A DNA stretch of 64,000 nt, from contig NZ_CALCZQ010000030.1 of assembly GCF_937903345.1 (NCBI RefSeq), positions 434,001 to 498,000 on the forward strand. The letters are read 5' to 3'. Positions 1 to 10,052 of the stretch are shown in pieces. Source of the DNA: an uncultured Emticicia sp. Its GTDB lineage: Bacteria; Bacteroidota; Bacteroidia; Cytophagales; Spirosomataceae. The notes beneath the pieces were generated by a model. That model saw only the letters and a list, made by a program, of their open reading frames with translations. It was not told the origin of the DNA and searched no databases. Positions within the stretch are counted from its first letter, which is position 1. Every line of letters starts with the position of its first letter. Made by a program: the position numbers and the translations under genes.

Positions 1-1
1 T

Positions 2-1129
2 ATCTCTCAATATCTTTCTGAACAATTGGGCAATAAAAAACTTGACACGCTACAAAATGCTGGTCGCATATTAAAAGTAGTTAGTAAAACAAACAAACTC
101 AATTCAATACCTGATTTGTCGAAAGCTAGCAGCAAAGATTTAGTTGCCTTGCTCAGTCATCCAAATGGTTGGTTGAGAGATCGAAGCCAGCAACTTCTGA
201 TTCAGAAAAATGATAAAACAATTGTCAAAGATTTGATTGCCTTGACGAAAATAAATAATGATTTTTCAACGGCAATTCACGCACTTTATGTTCTTGATGG
301 TTTAAAGGCCCTTACTTTTGGAACATTGACCGAGGTTATTAAGCAGTCAAAACAACCAGAAGTTATTGCTCATGCTTTAGGCCTTTCAGAGCCTTTTGCA
401 TCTGTTCAAAATTCTTCGAGTATGAAAGCTTTAAGCATACAACTATTGTCCCAAAACAATGATGTAACGGACCTTTATTTAGCGTATTCATTAAACAATT
501 GGTTAAAAACCGATAATACATTCTTGACAATTTTATCACAAATCGAGAAAAAACATGCTGAAAAACGAATATATCAGGAGGCGATTGTAAGTAGCGTTGA
601 AGGAAAAGAAGAGCAGTATCTAACAATGCAAAATCCTTCTGCTCTACTTAAAGGCTACTTATCTGTTGCAATTAGTAATCATCAGAAAAAAGAATTAAAT
701 TCAATTTTTGTGAAAGAAAAAAATGTAGTTGACAATAGAACTAAAGGATTGCAGCTGTTCCGATCGATTTGTGCTACTTGTCATGGAGCTGACGGAAAGG
801 GAATTCAAGACCTAGCTCCACCATTGAAAGGCTCAGAATATATTGATGGCTCAATGAAGCGTTTGGCAGCAATCATTTTACATGGTTTGAGCGGCCCAAT
901 TTCGGTAAATGGTAAGCTTTATCAGCTAAATAACGAAATGCCAGGCTTAATCAATAATAAAGAAATTAGCGACGAAGATATAGCCGATATAATCAGATAT
1001 ACTCAAAATGCCTTAGCTAAAGAAGGGAAAAATATTTCGCCGAGTGACGTGAAGAAAATGCGAGATAAGAAGCCATTAGGTGTATTATTCAATGAAAAGC
1101 AATTACTCGAAACTGACTTTGAGAAGTAA
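2..1129 (+). CDS. HEAT-repeat / cytochrome c protein, PVC type (5' end outside window)
   Basis: The reading frame is open to the left edge, so this is the C-terminal part (about 375 residues) of a longer periplasmic redox protein. A HEAT-like helical stretch (containing LSHPNGWLRDRSQQL) is followed by a cytochrome c domain. Its haem-binding CATCH motif is encoded at 770-784, with a methionine-containing segment (NEMPGL) about 60 residues later as possible axial ligand. The same order, with closely similar wording (HPNGWxRD, CHGADGKG), occurs in the full-length gene at 11959-14214, so the missing N-terminus was probably a beta-propeller dehydrogenase-like domain. Such proteins are annotated as PVC-type haem-binding CxxCH proteins; their substrate is usually unknown. 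It ends before a strong shared terminator. Confidence 0.85.
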   Translation: MSQYLSEQLGNKKLDTLQNAGRILKVVSKTNKLNSIPDLSKASSKDLVALLSHPNGWLRDRSQQLLIQKNDKTIVKDLIALTKINNDFSTAIHALYVLDGLKALTFGTLTEVIKQSKQPEVIAHALGLSEPFASVQNSSSMKALSIQLLSQNNDVTDLYLAYSLNNWLKTDNTFLTILSQIEKKHAEKRIYQEAIVSSVEGKEEQYLTMQNPSALLKGYLSVAISNHQKKELNSIFVKEKNVVDNRTKGLQLFRSICATCHGADGKGIQDLAPPLKGSEYIDGSMKRLAAIILHGLSGPISVNGKLYQLNNEMPGLINNKEISDEDIADIIRYTQNALAKEGKNISPSDVKKMRDKKPLGVLFNEKQLLETDFEK

Positions 1130-1158
1130 TTAAATAGAGTATATTTTTAAAAATTGAT

Positions 1159-1225
1159 GGACTGTTTATTTGAGTTTTGTGGAATAAAAACCAACGAAAA
1201 TCAAATAAGCAGTCCAATTTTTTTA
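1159..1225. terminator. Bidirectional terminator between convergent genes
   Basis: A 15-bp stem (1159-1173 with 1201-1215, one G-U wobble) encloses a 27-base loop. It is followed on the plus strand by a T-run (1218-1224) and on the minus strand by the complement of the A-rich stretch at 1143-1153. It lies between the convergent cytochrome and M14 peptidase genes and can serve both. Confidence 0.75.
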
Positions 1226-2503
1226 TTTGATATATTCCAATGATAAAAGCATTAATTTTTCTGCGGCAGTTTTAGATTTTAAAATAGTAAAATCACGAGA
1301 AGTATTATCGCCTACTTCATAAACTAACGCCTCTGCATTAAACTCTCGATTAAAAAACGCCTTAGAAATCACTCCAGATGCGGGTTTGCTTCCCCTTGCG
1401 TTTACTTTATAACCTGGAATTTCTTTTTCTAAATCTTCAAACCAACGTTTAATTAATCCATCCATATTGGTGGGTTTTTCGGTCAAATTGGTATAAAAAA
1501 TATCATCCCAAGTAGAATGAAAATCAATGCCAAAATAGAGTTTCCTTTGGGTGCCCTTGAGTTTTTTTTGTAAAAAATTACGAACAAATTGAGTTTCAGG
1601 TTGATTAAAGTCTGCCCAATCACGATTTAAGTCGATACCTCCGGTATTATGTCGCCAATGCCCATTATCCACACCATCAGGGTTCATCATTGGCACTACA
1701 AAAACTGTATATTCTTTTCTGAATTTTTTTGCTGTTTCTGAATCCACACAAAGCGATTCTACAAAAGCTTGCAAAGCAAACTGCCCTGTAACTTCGGGTG
1801 GATGCAAACGGCCGATAACAATCATAATCTTTGAGTCTGTTTTATCTTCGCCAATTCGTAAGCATTGAAAAGGTCGGTTTTGGGGAGATTTTCCTATAAT
1901 TTCGCTCGATACAAATTTATTTTTTAAAATACCCTTTGTCCAATCATTGACAATTGTCGAAGTCATCAATTCTTGAGCAACTATCCATGTTGGCTTTTCA
2001 TCTACTCTTACACGAACAAAGGCAGACTCCGATAGTGCATTTTCTTGGAAAGTTCGATTTCTCGCTTCGGGGTCTTTTATGAGAATACAATCGGTAGAAT
2101 CAACTACTTGCCATGTTTTGCCGTCACGACTGGTTTTTGGAAAATAGCGATGTTTGGCATTCAAATAAGTTAGATTTACCCAAATTGTTCTTGGTTTCTT
2201 GCTAGTAACCTTAAAAGCATACCAGGGACTAGGGTTTATAGGATAATTTTCGGCAGCAATAATGGCCGTATAAAGTGTGTCATTGTTTTGCGTGATTCCG
2301 TTGAGTCTAGCTCCGTCAAAATCATTGTCAAAAGTAATAGTCCCTAAATTTCGTTGCCCACGCCACTGCGGCATAATGGTATGGTTACGGGTATCTACCT
2401 TTTCGGTACTGGTCGATGCCTGTCCTTCAAATTTGGGTTTTGTGGTTTGAGAAAACCCTGAAAAAGTAAAAAAAAATAGGAGAAAAGTAAATATTTTATT
2501 CAT
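1223..2503 (-). CDS. Secreted M14-family zinc carboxypeptidase
   Basis: The protein has 426 residues and an N-terminal signal peptide ending near SGFSQ. The C-terminal half carries the M14 metallopeptidase layout: zinc ligands H234 and E237 in LHPPE, the substrate-binding stretch MNPDGVDNGHWRHN with NRDW just after, the third zinc ligand H329 in DFHSTWDD, and the catalytic glutamate E396 in VYEVGDN. The first ~170 residues form a beta-rich domain common to this subgroup of M14-like peptidases. It probably trims peptides or peptidoglycan-derived peptides in the periplasm or outside the cell; the substrate cannot be read from sequence. It is transcribed alone, away from the neighbouring SusC gene. 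Confidence 0.88.
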   Translation of the reverse strand: MNKIFTFLLFFFTFSGFSQTTKPKFEGQASTSTEKVDTRNHTIMPQWRGQRNLGTITFDNDFDGARLNGITQNNDTLYTAIIAAENYPINPSPWYAFKVTSKKPRTIWVNLTYLNAKHRYFPKTSRDGKTWQVVDSTDCILIKDPEARNRTFQENALSESAFVRVRVDEKPTWIVAQELMTSTIVNDWTKGILKNKFVSSEIIGKSPQNRPFQCLRIGEDKTDSKIMIVIGRLHPPEVTGQFALQAFVESLCVDSETAKKFRKEYTVFVVPMMNPDGVDNGHWRHNTGGIDLNRDWADFNQPETQFVRNFLQKKLKGTQRKLYFGIDFHSTWDDIFYTNLTEKPTNMDGLIKRWFEDLEKEIPGYKVNARGSKPASGVISKAFFNREFNAEALVYEVGDNTSRDFTILKSKTAAEKLMLLSLEYIK

Positions 2504-2697
2504 TTGGAATCAAGGAATTTAATAGAATAAGATGAGATTTTATCTTCAAAATTATCAAATTTATTCTTAATTTTTCGTAAGGATGAATTGTTTTTTATCG
2601 GTAGTCAACTTTGAAACGCATATTTATTTTCGGGCGGAAGAATTGAGCAGCTATTAAAATATTTTTGATTTCCCATCAAAAAAAACAATAATTAGAC

Positions 2698-2705
2698 TAA
2701 TTTTG
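2698..2705 (+). promoter_or_regulatory. Candidate -7 element of the susC/susD operon
   Basis: TAATTTTG fits the Bacteroidota -7 consensus TAnnTTTG and lies 54 bases before the susC-like start. No well-spaced -33 TTG is present; the nearest is at 2665-2667, 30 bases away. In such AT-rich DNA a single match is weak evidence. Confidence 0.35.
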
Positions 2706-2759
2706 TTGTTTATTTTTTAATGAAATAATAATCTATAAACAAACTAATCTTACAAATTC

Positions 2760-5700
2760 ATGAATTTAAAACTACCCATTTTACTTCTTTTGATGTTTAG
2801 TGCAAGCTTTGGTTTCGCACAAAAAACAATCAAAGGACAAGTAAAAGATGAAGCAAGCCAAGAGAACCTACCCGGAGTTACGATATTAGTTAAAGGGACT
2901 AACATAGGCACATCTACAGACGCTGAAGGAAATTTTTCTATTTCAGTACCAAACAATTCTAAAGAACTCAACTTTAGTTATATTGGGTACAGCTCAAAGG
3001 TTGTTGCTATCGGCGACCAATCATTTATTGAGGTAAAATTGGGATCGGATGCTACAAATCTTCAAGAAGTAGTTGTGAATGCATTAGGATTTAAGACCAA
3101 AAGAGATAGGTCTGGCTCAACTTCTTCAAATATTTCTTCAGATGCCATTAGGTCAAGTGGTGAAGCAAATCTTTTAAATAGTCTTGCAGGAAAAGCTTCC
3201 GGTGTTAAAATTGCCCGTGCGAACGGCGATCCAGGTGCAGGTACAAATATACAGATTAGAGGAGCAAATACCATTGGTGGTTCTACGCAGCCATTGGTTA
3301 TTGTTGATGGCGTACCATTATCAAATGACAACCTATATGGCTCAGGAAGTTCAAGGTCTGGCGGAGTATCTCAACAATCAAGATTGAATGATTTAAATCC
3401 AGAGGACATAGAATCTACTCAGATATTGAAAGGAGCTTCTGCTGCAGCTTTATGGGGCTCAAGAGCAGCAAATGGCGTCTTGGTGATTACTACAAAGCAA
3501 GGTAAATTAAACCAAAAAATGAAAATTAGTTATTCTGCTACCTATTCGATGGATGAAATAAATAGAAAACATCCGATGCAGACAACTTTTGGTCAAGGTA
3601 CAGGTGGAAAGTTTAATGCAACTGCAACCAACTCATGGGGAGATAAAATATCTTCGAGGTCTGGTGAAGCAGATGTAGTTAATACCGCTGGGGAATATTT
3701 TTTAAGTAATGATGGACAAAAGATATACCCGATTATCACTAAAAACTCTAAAGAACTCTTTGTTGATAAAAACTTTGACCAAGTTTTTCAAAAAGGCTCA
3801 TTCTTAGAGCACAATCTTAGTATTTCTGGTGGTAGTGGAAAAACAACCAACTTTTTTAGTTTAGGTTATTTAGGACAAAAGGGTATCATAAGAAACAGTG
3901 ATTATGATAGATTTACAATGCGATTTAATAATCAAACATTCTTTAGCAATACAGTAAATCTAACTACAAAAGCAAACTATATCAGAACAAATAGTAATCG
4001 AATTCAACAAAACTCAAATACTGCGGGTTTATATTTGGGTTTACTTCGTCAACCAGCAGATTTTGACCAAACTTCTTATATAGGTACTTCTTTTTCAAGT
4101 ACAGGCGTACCAAGCCCAGGCAGACAAAGGAGTTATAGAAGGTATCTTGGCAACAACATAAATCCGTTTTACAATAATCCCTTGTGGACAATTAATGAGC
4201 AACAAGCAACCTCTGTTGTAAATCGTTTTAATGCCAATACGGACCTTAATATAAATCCAGTAAGTTGGTTACAAATTGACTTACGTGGAGGAATCGATAC
4301 CTATGTTGACAAACGTGTTTATTTTGCACCAGTTGGCTCAGCAAGTTTTAATAATGGTAGATTAGACAATGAAAATTTTATTAATTCTGAAATTAACTTA
4401 GACGCAATTGCTCGAGCAGACTTTCCTAATTTAGTTACAGATAAAATTGGATTTAATGCAACACTAGGTTATAATATTAATGACAGAAATAGGAATGTTT
4501 TGTATGCAGCTTCACAAAACTTTCTAGTTAATAGTAAGCTTCAATCATTCACAAATAGCGTTGCTCCTTTTGAGGTTTCTAATAGCACCAACCATATTCG
4601 TTCTAATAGATTGTATTCAATATTTGCTTTTGATATTTATAAACAAGTTTTTTTGAGTGTTTCGGGTACTCAAGAAGCTGCTTCAACAATAAAAGGCACC
4701 TATTTTTATCCTTCAATGGATTTGGCTTGGCAGTTTACACAAATGCCGAACATGACGAATAAAATACTTTCTTTTGGTAAAATTAGATTGTCTTATGGTC
4801 AGGTTGGGGTGCAACCAACCGCTTATAAGTTTGGTACAACCTATGAAACTTTCGCTTATTCAACCTACGATGATGCACTTGATATTAACGAGTTCGGAGG
4901 TGGTTTCAGACTAAACGATGACCAAGGAAATAGTACGCTTAAACCAGAAATTAAAACAGAATTTGAGTTAGGGACAGATTTGCGTCTCTTTAAAGACCGT
5001 TTAAGTTTGGGTTTAACTTACTATAAAAATGAAATTAGAGACATTCTTCTTGCAGTAAACTTATCTCCAACTTCTGGATTCTTATCTAAATATACCAATG
5101 CAGGTAGAATGGAAAACAGAGGAATAGAGCTTGACTTAGGATATAAGATTATATCACAAGCCTCTTATGGTTTAGAACTGTACGGAAACTGGAACAATAA
5201 CAAAAATAAAGTCTTAGACTTGGCTGGGGTAGCCAGAGTGGCTCTAACAGACCAATCTATAACTTCTAATGCTATCGTTGGCCAGCCTTTAGGCATACTT
5301 TTCTCAAGTAAAGCAGAAAGAAAAGAAGATGGCACATTAGTTTTGGATGCAAACGGATTCCCTAAACTTGCTCCACAACAAGGTATTATTGGTAATCCAA
5401 ATCCAGATTGGAGAGGTGGAATCGGCCTTAAAGGATATTACAAAAAACTTAATTTCAATGTTTTGTTTGAGAGATTCCAAGGTGGAGATTTTGCAGAAAG
5501 AAGTCGATTTGTACTAAATGCTTTTGGAACTTACGCCGATACTGGTAATGAAGTTACTTTAACAAAAGATACCAAAAACTCTGCAGGAAAAGTTTTCCCA
5601 GCTGGAACCACGATTAGAGGCAATCTTTTTGATTATGGTGCAGGCGAAGTTTTATTGGATGAAAACTGGTATAATACCTTAGGCGGCGGTTTAGGAGGTT

Positions 5701-5975
5701 CAGCAATCAATGAATTCTCTATCACCGATGGTAGCTGGACTCGTCTTCGTGAGGTGTCGATTGGCTATAACTTTGGAGGTGAGAAGTTTAGAAAAGCAAC
5801 TAAATTTAACTCAATAGATTTATCAATTTCTGGCAGAAATCTTTTTATCTGGACTAAAGTGAAAGGTATTGACCCAGAAGTAAATCAATCTGGTGTTGAT
5901 AATGGATTTGGTATAGAATATTTTACTAATCCAAGCACACGTTCGTGGGTTTTTTCTGCGAAATTTAATTTTTAA
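2760..5975 (+). CDS. SusC/RagA-family TonB-linked outer-membrane transporter
   Basis: This 1071-residue protein has a signal peptide ending near FGFAQ. Next come a carboxypeptidase-regulatory-like domain (TIKGQVKDEASQENLPGVTI, about residues 24-100), a TonB plug domain (about 115-235) with the SusC signature LWGSRAANGVLVITTKQGK, and a long beta-barrel ending in an aromatic terminal strand (FSAKFNF). SusC proteins form a TonB-energised channel closed by a SusD lid and import oligosaccharides, peptides or other large nutrients. The partner susD follows after 17 bases. No glycoside hydrolase is adjacent, so the substrate is not given by context; nearby M14 and M20 peptidases and a secreted alpha/beta hydrolase make peptides or esters as likely as glycans. 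Confidence 0.95.
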   Translation: MNLKLPILLLLMFSASFGFAQKTIKGQVKDEASQENLPGVTILVKGTNIGTSTDAEGNFSISVPNNSKELNFSYIGYSSKVVAIGDQSFIEVKLGSDATNLQEVVVNALGFKTKRDRSGSTSSNISSDAIRSSGEANLLNSLAGKASGVKIARANGDPGAGTNIQIRGANTIGGSTQPLVIVDGVPLSNDNLYGSGSSRSGGVSQQSRLNDLNPEDIESTQILKGASAAALWGSRAANGVLVITTKQGKLNQKMKISYSATYSMDEINRKHPMQTTFGQGTGGKFNATATNSWGDKISSRSGEADVVNTAGEYFLSNDGQKIYPIITKNSKELFVDKNFDQVFQKGSFLEHNLSISGGSGKTTNFFSLGYLGQKGIIRNSDYDRFTMRFNNQTFFSNTVNLTTKANYIRTNSNRIQQNSNTAGLYLGLLRQPADFDQTSYIGTSFSSTGVPSPGRQRSYRRYLGNNINPFYNNPLWTINEQQATSVVNRFNANTDLNINPVSWLQIDLRGGIDTYVDKRVYFAPVGSASFNNGRLDNENFINSEINLDAIARADFPNLVTDKIGFNATLGYNINDRNRNVLYAASQNFLVNSKLQSFTNSVAPFEVSNSTNHIRSNRLYSIFAFDIYKQVFLSVSGTQEAASTIKGTYFYPSMDLAWQFTQMPNMTNKILSFGKIRLSYGQVGVQPTAYKFGTTYETFAYSTYDDALDINEFGGGFRLNDDQGNSTLKPEIKTEFELGTDLRLFKDRLSLGLTYYKNEIRDILLAVNLSPTSGFLSKYTNAGRMENRGIELDLGYKIISQASYGLELYGNWNNNKNKVLDLAGVARVALTDQSITSNAIVGQPLGILFSSKAERKEDGTLVLDANGFPKLAPQQGIIGNPNPDWRGGIGLKGYYKKLNFNVLFERFQGGDFAERSRFVLNAFGTYADTGNEVTLTKDTKNSAGKVFPAGTTIRGNLFDYGAGEVLLDENWYNTLGGGLGGSAINEFSITDGSWTRLREVSIGYNFGGEKFRKATKFNSIDLSISGRNLFIWTKVKGIDPEVNQSGVDNGFGIEYFTNPSTRSWVFSAKFNF

Positions 5976-5992
5976 TTTCTTAATCTGATACA

Positions 5993-7396
5993 ATGAAAAA
6001 CATAAAATATTTAACCCTTTCTCTGTTGTTAATACTTAGCGTAGGGTGTGAAAAATTAGTGGAAGGAATAAACGATAATCCAAATGAAATATCCTCAGAT
6101 TCCTTTGAAGCCGGTGTTTTATTATTAAAAGGCATTGAACTCGCAAATGTTTCAGTTCAGGCAGGCCATCAAACTCGCATTGGTGGTATGTGGAGTGGGC
6201 AAACCAAAGGATTAATTTTATTGTATAAAAGTTTAGCAGAATATAATATTTCTGCTGAAGAAACTAATGGAATTTGGCAAAATGCATTTCAGGGAGTGGT
6301 TAAACAAGCTCGACTTTTAAGACAACATACCGCTACAAGCCCAAAAGTAAAGCAGTATTCGGGTATTACGAAGGTTTTGGAAGCAAATACCTTAGGTACA
6401 ATTGCAAGTTTGTTTGGAGATATCCCTTTTACAGAAATAGCTAAAGACGACGTTGCTGACCCTAAATTTGATAGTCAAAAATTTGTTTTTTCACAATTAC
6501 AAACTTTGCTGGATGAAGCGATAGCTGACCTTAATGTAGCTCCTAATTCAGCCATTCCTGAAGATTTGATGTTTGCTGGAAATACATCAAAATGGATTAA
6601 AGTAGCTCGTACTTTAAAAGCACGTTTGTATGTTTACACCCGTGAATACGACAAAGCTTATCAAGAAGCGTCATTGGGTGTGTTGGCTCCGACGGACGCC
6701 TTGGTATTTACGCCTCCTGCAATTGGTAATGGAAGCCAAAATCTCAATTTTAAAATGATTAATCAACGTGGCGGATATTGGGGTTTTACAGGTTCATATC
6801 TTGATGTTTTATTGGGAACTAAAAGAAACAATGCAAAAACCCAAGAAAATGCTCGTTTGGCTTATTATCGATTTGATGGTGCTTCTGCCACCAACAATAA
6901 GGGTATTGCCGCAATTAATACGCCTATTACCTTGGTTGGTTATGAAGAAAACTTATTAATATTAGCCGAAACGGCAGTTAGAACTGGAAAAACAGCTGAT
7001 GGGATTTCTCAATTAAACAAACTAAGAGCCTATTTAGCAGGTGGTAAAGCATTTTTAAAATTGAATGCTGCTGATGCTTTAAAGTATGATGCCTATGTTT
7101 TATCCGACTTTGAAAAAAATGGAATAGAGAATAAGGACGGAATCGTAACTGAAAGAGCCTTACTTCGTGAAATTATCGAGGAAAGGTATGTATCTGGTTT
7201 TACTGGCTTATTAGGTTTTGATGACTTGAGAAGATTAGGAACCAAAGAAAAAGATATCGCTGTTTTACCTCCGTTTAATTCTCCAACGGCTTCTCAATAT
7301 CCGCAACGTTTTATTGTGGCACAATCAGAGCTAAGTGCCAATCAAAATGCTCCTGTAGATGCTGGAATTTACAGCGTTACTGAAGTAAACAAATAG
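5993..7396 (+). CDS. SusD/RagB-family nutrient-binding lipoprotein
   Basis: The protein has 467 residues. Its signal peptide ends in a lipobox (ILSVGC, cysteine at about residue 19), so it is lipid-anchored, in this family on the outer-membrane surface. The early NDNPNE segment and the helical TPR-like body, including WIKVARTLKARLYVY, fit the SusD-like group. It is the lid partner of the SusC protein encoded 17 bases upstream and certainly belongs to the same operon. A factor-independent terminator follows at 7442-7480, so the operon appears to contain just these two genes. Confidence 0.92.
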   Translation: MKNIKYLTLSLLLILSVGCEKLVEGINDNPNEISSDSFEAGVLLLKGIELANVSVQAGHQTRIGGMWSGQTKGLILLYKSLAEYNISAEETNGIWQNAFQGVVKQARLLRQHTATSPKVKQYSGITKVLEANTLGTIASLFGDIPFTEIAKDDVADPKFDSQKFVFSQLQTLLDEAIADLNVAPNSAIPEDLMFAGNTSKWIKVARTLKARLYVYTREYDKAYQEASLGVLAPTDALVFTPPAIGNGSQNLNFKMINQRGGYWGFTGSYLDVLLGTKRNNAKTQENARLAYYRFDGASATNNKGIAAINTPITLVGYEENLLILAETAVRTGKTADGISQLNKLRAYLAGGKAFLKLNAADALKYDAYVLSDFEKNGIENKDGIVTERALLREIIEERYVSGFTGLLGFDDLRRLGTKEKDIAVLPPFNSPTASQYPQRFIVAQSELSANQNAPVDAGIYSVTEVNK

Positions 7397-7441
7397 TAAA
7401 TCGTTTTTTTAGTGATAGTTTAAAGAATAATGAACCATCAG

Positions 7442-7480
7442 AACCCTCCAAGTTATTAAATACACTTGGGGGGTTTTGTT
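7442..7480 (+). terminator. Terminator after the susC-susD operon
   Basis: A 12-bp stem (7442-7453 with 7464-7475, one wobble pair) with a 10-base loop is followed by a T-rich tail. It ends only 17 bases before the next start codon, so the downstream hydrolase needs its own promoter or read-through. Confidence 0.75.
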
Positions 7481-7496
7481 TAGAAACCCTAAAATA

Positions 7497-8537
7497 ATGA
7501 AAACACTTTTTCAAATTCTGCTTTTTAGTTTTTTTATTCCAATTTTCGGAAACGCCCAAGATGAAAAGCCAGCGGCAATCGAAAGGGCATGTCCGAATGT
7601 CTTTTCTTTTAATAAAAACAATACAACATATTCTTTTCGATATGCCAGCAACCACTCTATCGCAGAGAAAAACGATAAAATTAAGCATTTGGTAATCTAC
7701 ATTCATGGTGCAAGAAGAAACGGATTGGACTATTATGAATGGGGCGAAAAAGCTGTTAATGCAGCGAAAAAAAATAATGAAACTTTGTTTATTTCGCCAC
7801 AATTTAATTCGGAGAAAGATTTAGAAGACCATAAACACGATTCAAAACATCTGTTTTGGACAAATAATAATTGGCGGGTAGGTGATGAGTCTGTGTCGAG
7901 TAAAAACCGTATGATGCAAGATTCATTTAGCAGTTTTAGTTTGGTAGATTCTATGATTGCCAGAGCATGTAATAAAATGCTTTTTCCAAAATTGAAAAAA
8001 ATCACAATAGTTGGTCATTCAGCGGGTGGGCAGTTTGTGTCACGCTATGTGGGAATGACACCTATGCCAAATATATTAACCAAGTACAAATTTAATTTTA
8101 TTGTTATGAACCCATCAAGCTATATGTATTTGGATGACCGCAGACCACTTAAAACTGAAACAGGATTAACTTTTGCCAAACCAGATACAAGCGGTTGTAG
8201 TAGTTTCAACAATTACCCAAGAGGAATGGAAAAGCTAAATCCTTATGCTGCTAAAATTGGAGTTGAAACCATCAAACAACAATTTTTGAAAAGGGATATT
8301 GCGTTTATTCTTGGAGAAAAAGATGTAAATATGAACGATAGTAGTTTAGACAAATCTTGTGGGGGAAACCTTCAAGGAAGATTTAGATTAGAAAGGGGAC
8401 AGTTTTTTTATGAATATCTTCAACTTTATTCGAATAAGAAGAAAATCCATCAGATTGAAACTGTACCAAATGTAGCACATGATGGAGACAAAATGGTAAA
8501 TTCTAAAGCCGCACTTTGGTTTATGTTTAGAATTTAG
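7497..8537 (+). CDS. Secreted alpha/beta-hydrolase (esterase/lipase-like)
   Basis: The start is the ATG at 7497, giving 346 residues with a clear signal peptide (LLFSFFIPIFGNAQ). An upstream in-frame TTG lies inside the terminator tail and is unlikely. The alpha/beta-hydrolase pattern is visible: the oxyanion strand LVIYIHGARRNG, the nucleophile elbow GHSAGG with S175, an acidic candidate near EKDVN, and the final histidine in NVAHDGDKM close to the C-terminus. The specific substrate is unknown. Cysteines in the mature part (around RACPNVF, RACNKML, SGCSSF and KSCGGN) suggest disulfides, in line with export. The DUF819 gene follows 50 bases downstream. Confidence 0.8.
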   Translation: MKTLFQILLFSFFIPIFGNAQDEKPAAIERACPNVFSFNKNNTTYSFRYASNHSIAEKNDKIKHLVIYIHGARRNGLDYYEWGEKAVNAAKKNNETLFISPQFNSEKDLEDHKHDSKHLFWTNNNWRVGDESVSSKNRMMQDSFSSFSLVDSMIARACNKMLFPKLKKITIVGHSAGGQFVSRYVGMTPMPNILTKYKFNFIVMNPSSYMYLDDRRPLKTETGLTFAKPDTSGCSSFNNYPRGMEKLNPYAAKIGVETIKQQFLKRDIAFILGEKDVNMNDSSLDKSCGGNLQGRFRLERGQFFYEYLQLYSNKKKIHQIETVPNVAHDGDKMVNSKAALWFMFRI

Positions 8538-8587
8538 ATTTTGAAATTTAAACACTTTCTTTCTTCTAAAATAATTACACCAAGTCT

Positions 8588-9838
8588 ATGAATTATTTCC
8601 AAATCGAAAATGATGCAATTATTGCGGGTCTTTTTTTAATAATATTAACTGGGCTATTTTTTAGTTCAAATTCCACAAATATTTTTTGCAAAAAATTATT
8701 TGGCATTGTTCCGCCTTTATTGTTTTGTTATTTAATTCCTGGTTTTCTTAATAGTTATCATATTATCAATGGCGAAGCCTCTGGTCTATATAGTTTTGCC
8801 ACGAAATACTTACTTCCTGCATCCTTAATTTTATTGTTATCTACGGCAAACCTAAAAGCTATTTTTGGATTAGGAAATAAAGCTCTAATTATTTTTTTTA
8901 CAGGATCTATCGGAATAATCATTGGTGGACCCATCGCATTAACTACAGTATCTTTTTTTTCTGAAAGTTTTAAAATCGCCGCCCATGATGCTGGCTATTG
9001 GAAAGGCTTGGTTACCATCACGGGCTCATGGATAGGCGGAAGTAGTAGCCAATTAGCATTAAAAGAGATTTATGGCTGCACTGAAGAGCTTTTCGTGATA
9101 ATTTTGGTCATAGACGCTTTGGTGTCCAATTTATGGACAGCTATACTATTTTATGGAGCAGGTATTACCAATAAAATTGATTCTTGGCTAGGGGCCGACG
9201 CAACTTTGATAGAGGATGTCAAAAAAAATATTTTAAAATACAAAGAAACAAAAGACAAACCTGCTGACCTTCAAGACCTTTCATTTATAATTGGAATAGG
9301 CTTTGGTGGAACAGCATTGGCTCATGCAAGTAGCGGTTTCATTGCAAAATTATTTTTACCACACCGTGATTGGCTTATTTCGCATGGTTTAGAACCTTTT
9401 TCATCTCAATTCTTATGGCTAATACTATTATCGACAAGTATTGGCATACTTTTATCGTTTACTAAAGTTAGAAAAATGGAAAAGTTAGGAAGCACAGATT
9501 TTGCAACCTTGTTTATTTATTTTTTAATTATGACCATTGGTATGCGTTTAGATTTATTCAATATAGGAGCAAATGTAGGATTACTAGCAGTAGCCGTAAT
9601 ATGGATGCTGATTCACATTATATCAATGTTTGTTGCAGCCAAAATTATCAAAGCACCTTTCTTTTTTGTGGCCGTAGGTAGCCAAGCAAATATTGGCGGT
9701 GTAGCCACAGCACCCGCTGTGGCAGCAGCTTTTCATCCTTCTTTAGCCCCTGTTGGGGTTTTATTAGCGGTTTTAAGCCATGTTATAGGTACTTATGCTG
9801 GAATTATTTCGGCTTGGTTGATGAGATTTGTCGATTAA
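8588..9838 (+). CDS. DUF819 (YjcL-type) integral membrane protein
   Basis: This is a 416-residue inner-membrane protein with about ten or more hydrophobic segments. The paired family signature GSWIGGSSSQLAL (near residue 150) and the C-terminal VGSQANIGGVATAPAVAAA repeat the glycine/alanine-rich re-entrant style typical of DUF819, which resembles a transporter fold. Function is unknown for the family; sodium-coupled transport has been supposed from fold similarity. It probably shares transcription with the secreted hydrolase upstream, so it might import a product of that enzyme, which is inference only. Confidence 0.8.
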   Translation: MNYFQIENDAIIAGLFLIILTGLFFSSNSTNIFCKKLFGIVPPLLFCYLIPGFLNSYHIINGEASGLYSFATKYLLPASLILLLSTANLKAIFGLGNKALIIFFTGSIGIIIGGPIALTTVSFFSESFKIAAHDAGYWKGLVTITGSWIGGSSSQLALKEIYGCTEELFVIILVIDALVSNLWTAILFYGAGITNKIDSWLGADATLIEDVKKNILKYKETKDKPADLQDLSFIIGIGFGGTALAHASSGFIAKLFLPHRDWLISHGLEPFSSQFLWLILLSTSIGILLSFTKVRKMEKLGSTDFATLFIYFLIMTIGMRLDLFNIGANVGLLAVAVIWMLIHIISMFVAAKIIKAPFFFVAVGSQANIGGVATAPAVAAAFHPSLAPVGVLLAVLSHVIGTYAGIISAWLMRFVD

Positions 9839-9848
9839 AACCTGATAA

Positions 9849-10017
9849 GCTGTTTGAGTTAAAATTTATGAATAAAAATGAATTATTTTTTTGACTGAAC
9901 CATGCTTTAAAACTGTGCGATCGTCGTCGCGGTTTTGCAAAGCATTAGGAGGATTTTAACAACGAAGTATTGGGGAATAAGTTTCATTTTTAGCCAAACA
10001 AGATTAACTCAAACAGC
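9849..10017. repeat. MITE-like element with 13-bp terminal inverted repeats
   Basis: Perfect 13-bp inverted repeats GCTGTTTGAGTTA (9849-9861) and its complement (10005-10017) bound 143 bases. Inside is a second inverted repeat, ATGCTTT at 9902-9908 with AAAGCAT at 9939-9945, enclosing a short GC-rich stretch (GCGATCGTCGTCGCGG). No coding sequence is visible. It fills the convergent gap between the DUF819 and M20 genes. It could be a small non-autonomous mobile element or a large structured terminator. Confidence 0.5.
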
Positions 10018-10052
10018 ATCGGTTGTAATTAACAACTCGATAACAAGTATTT

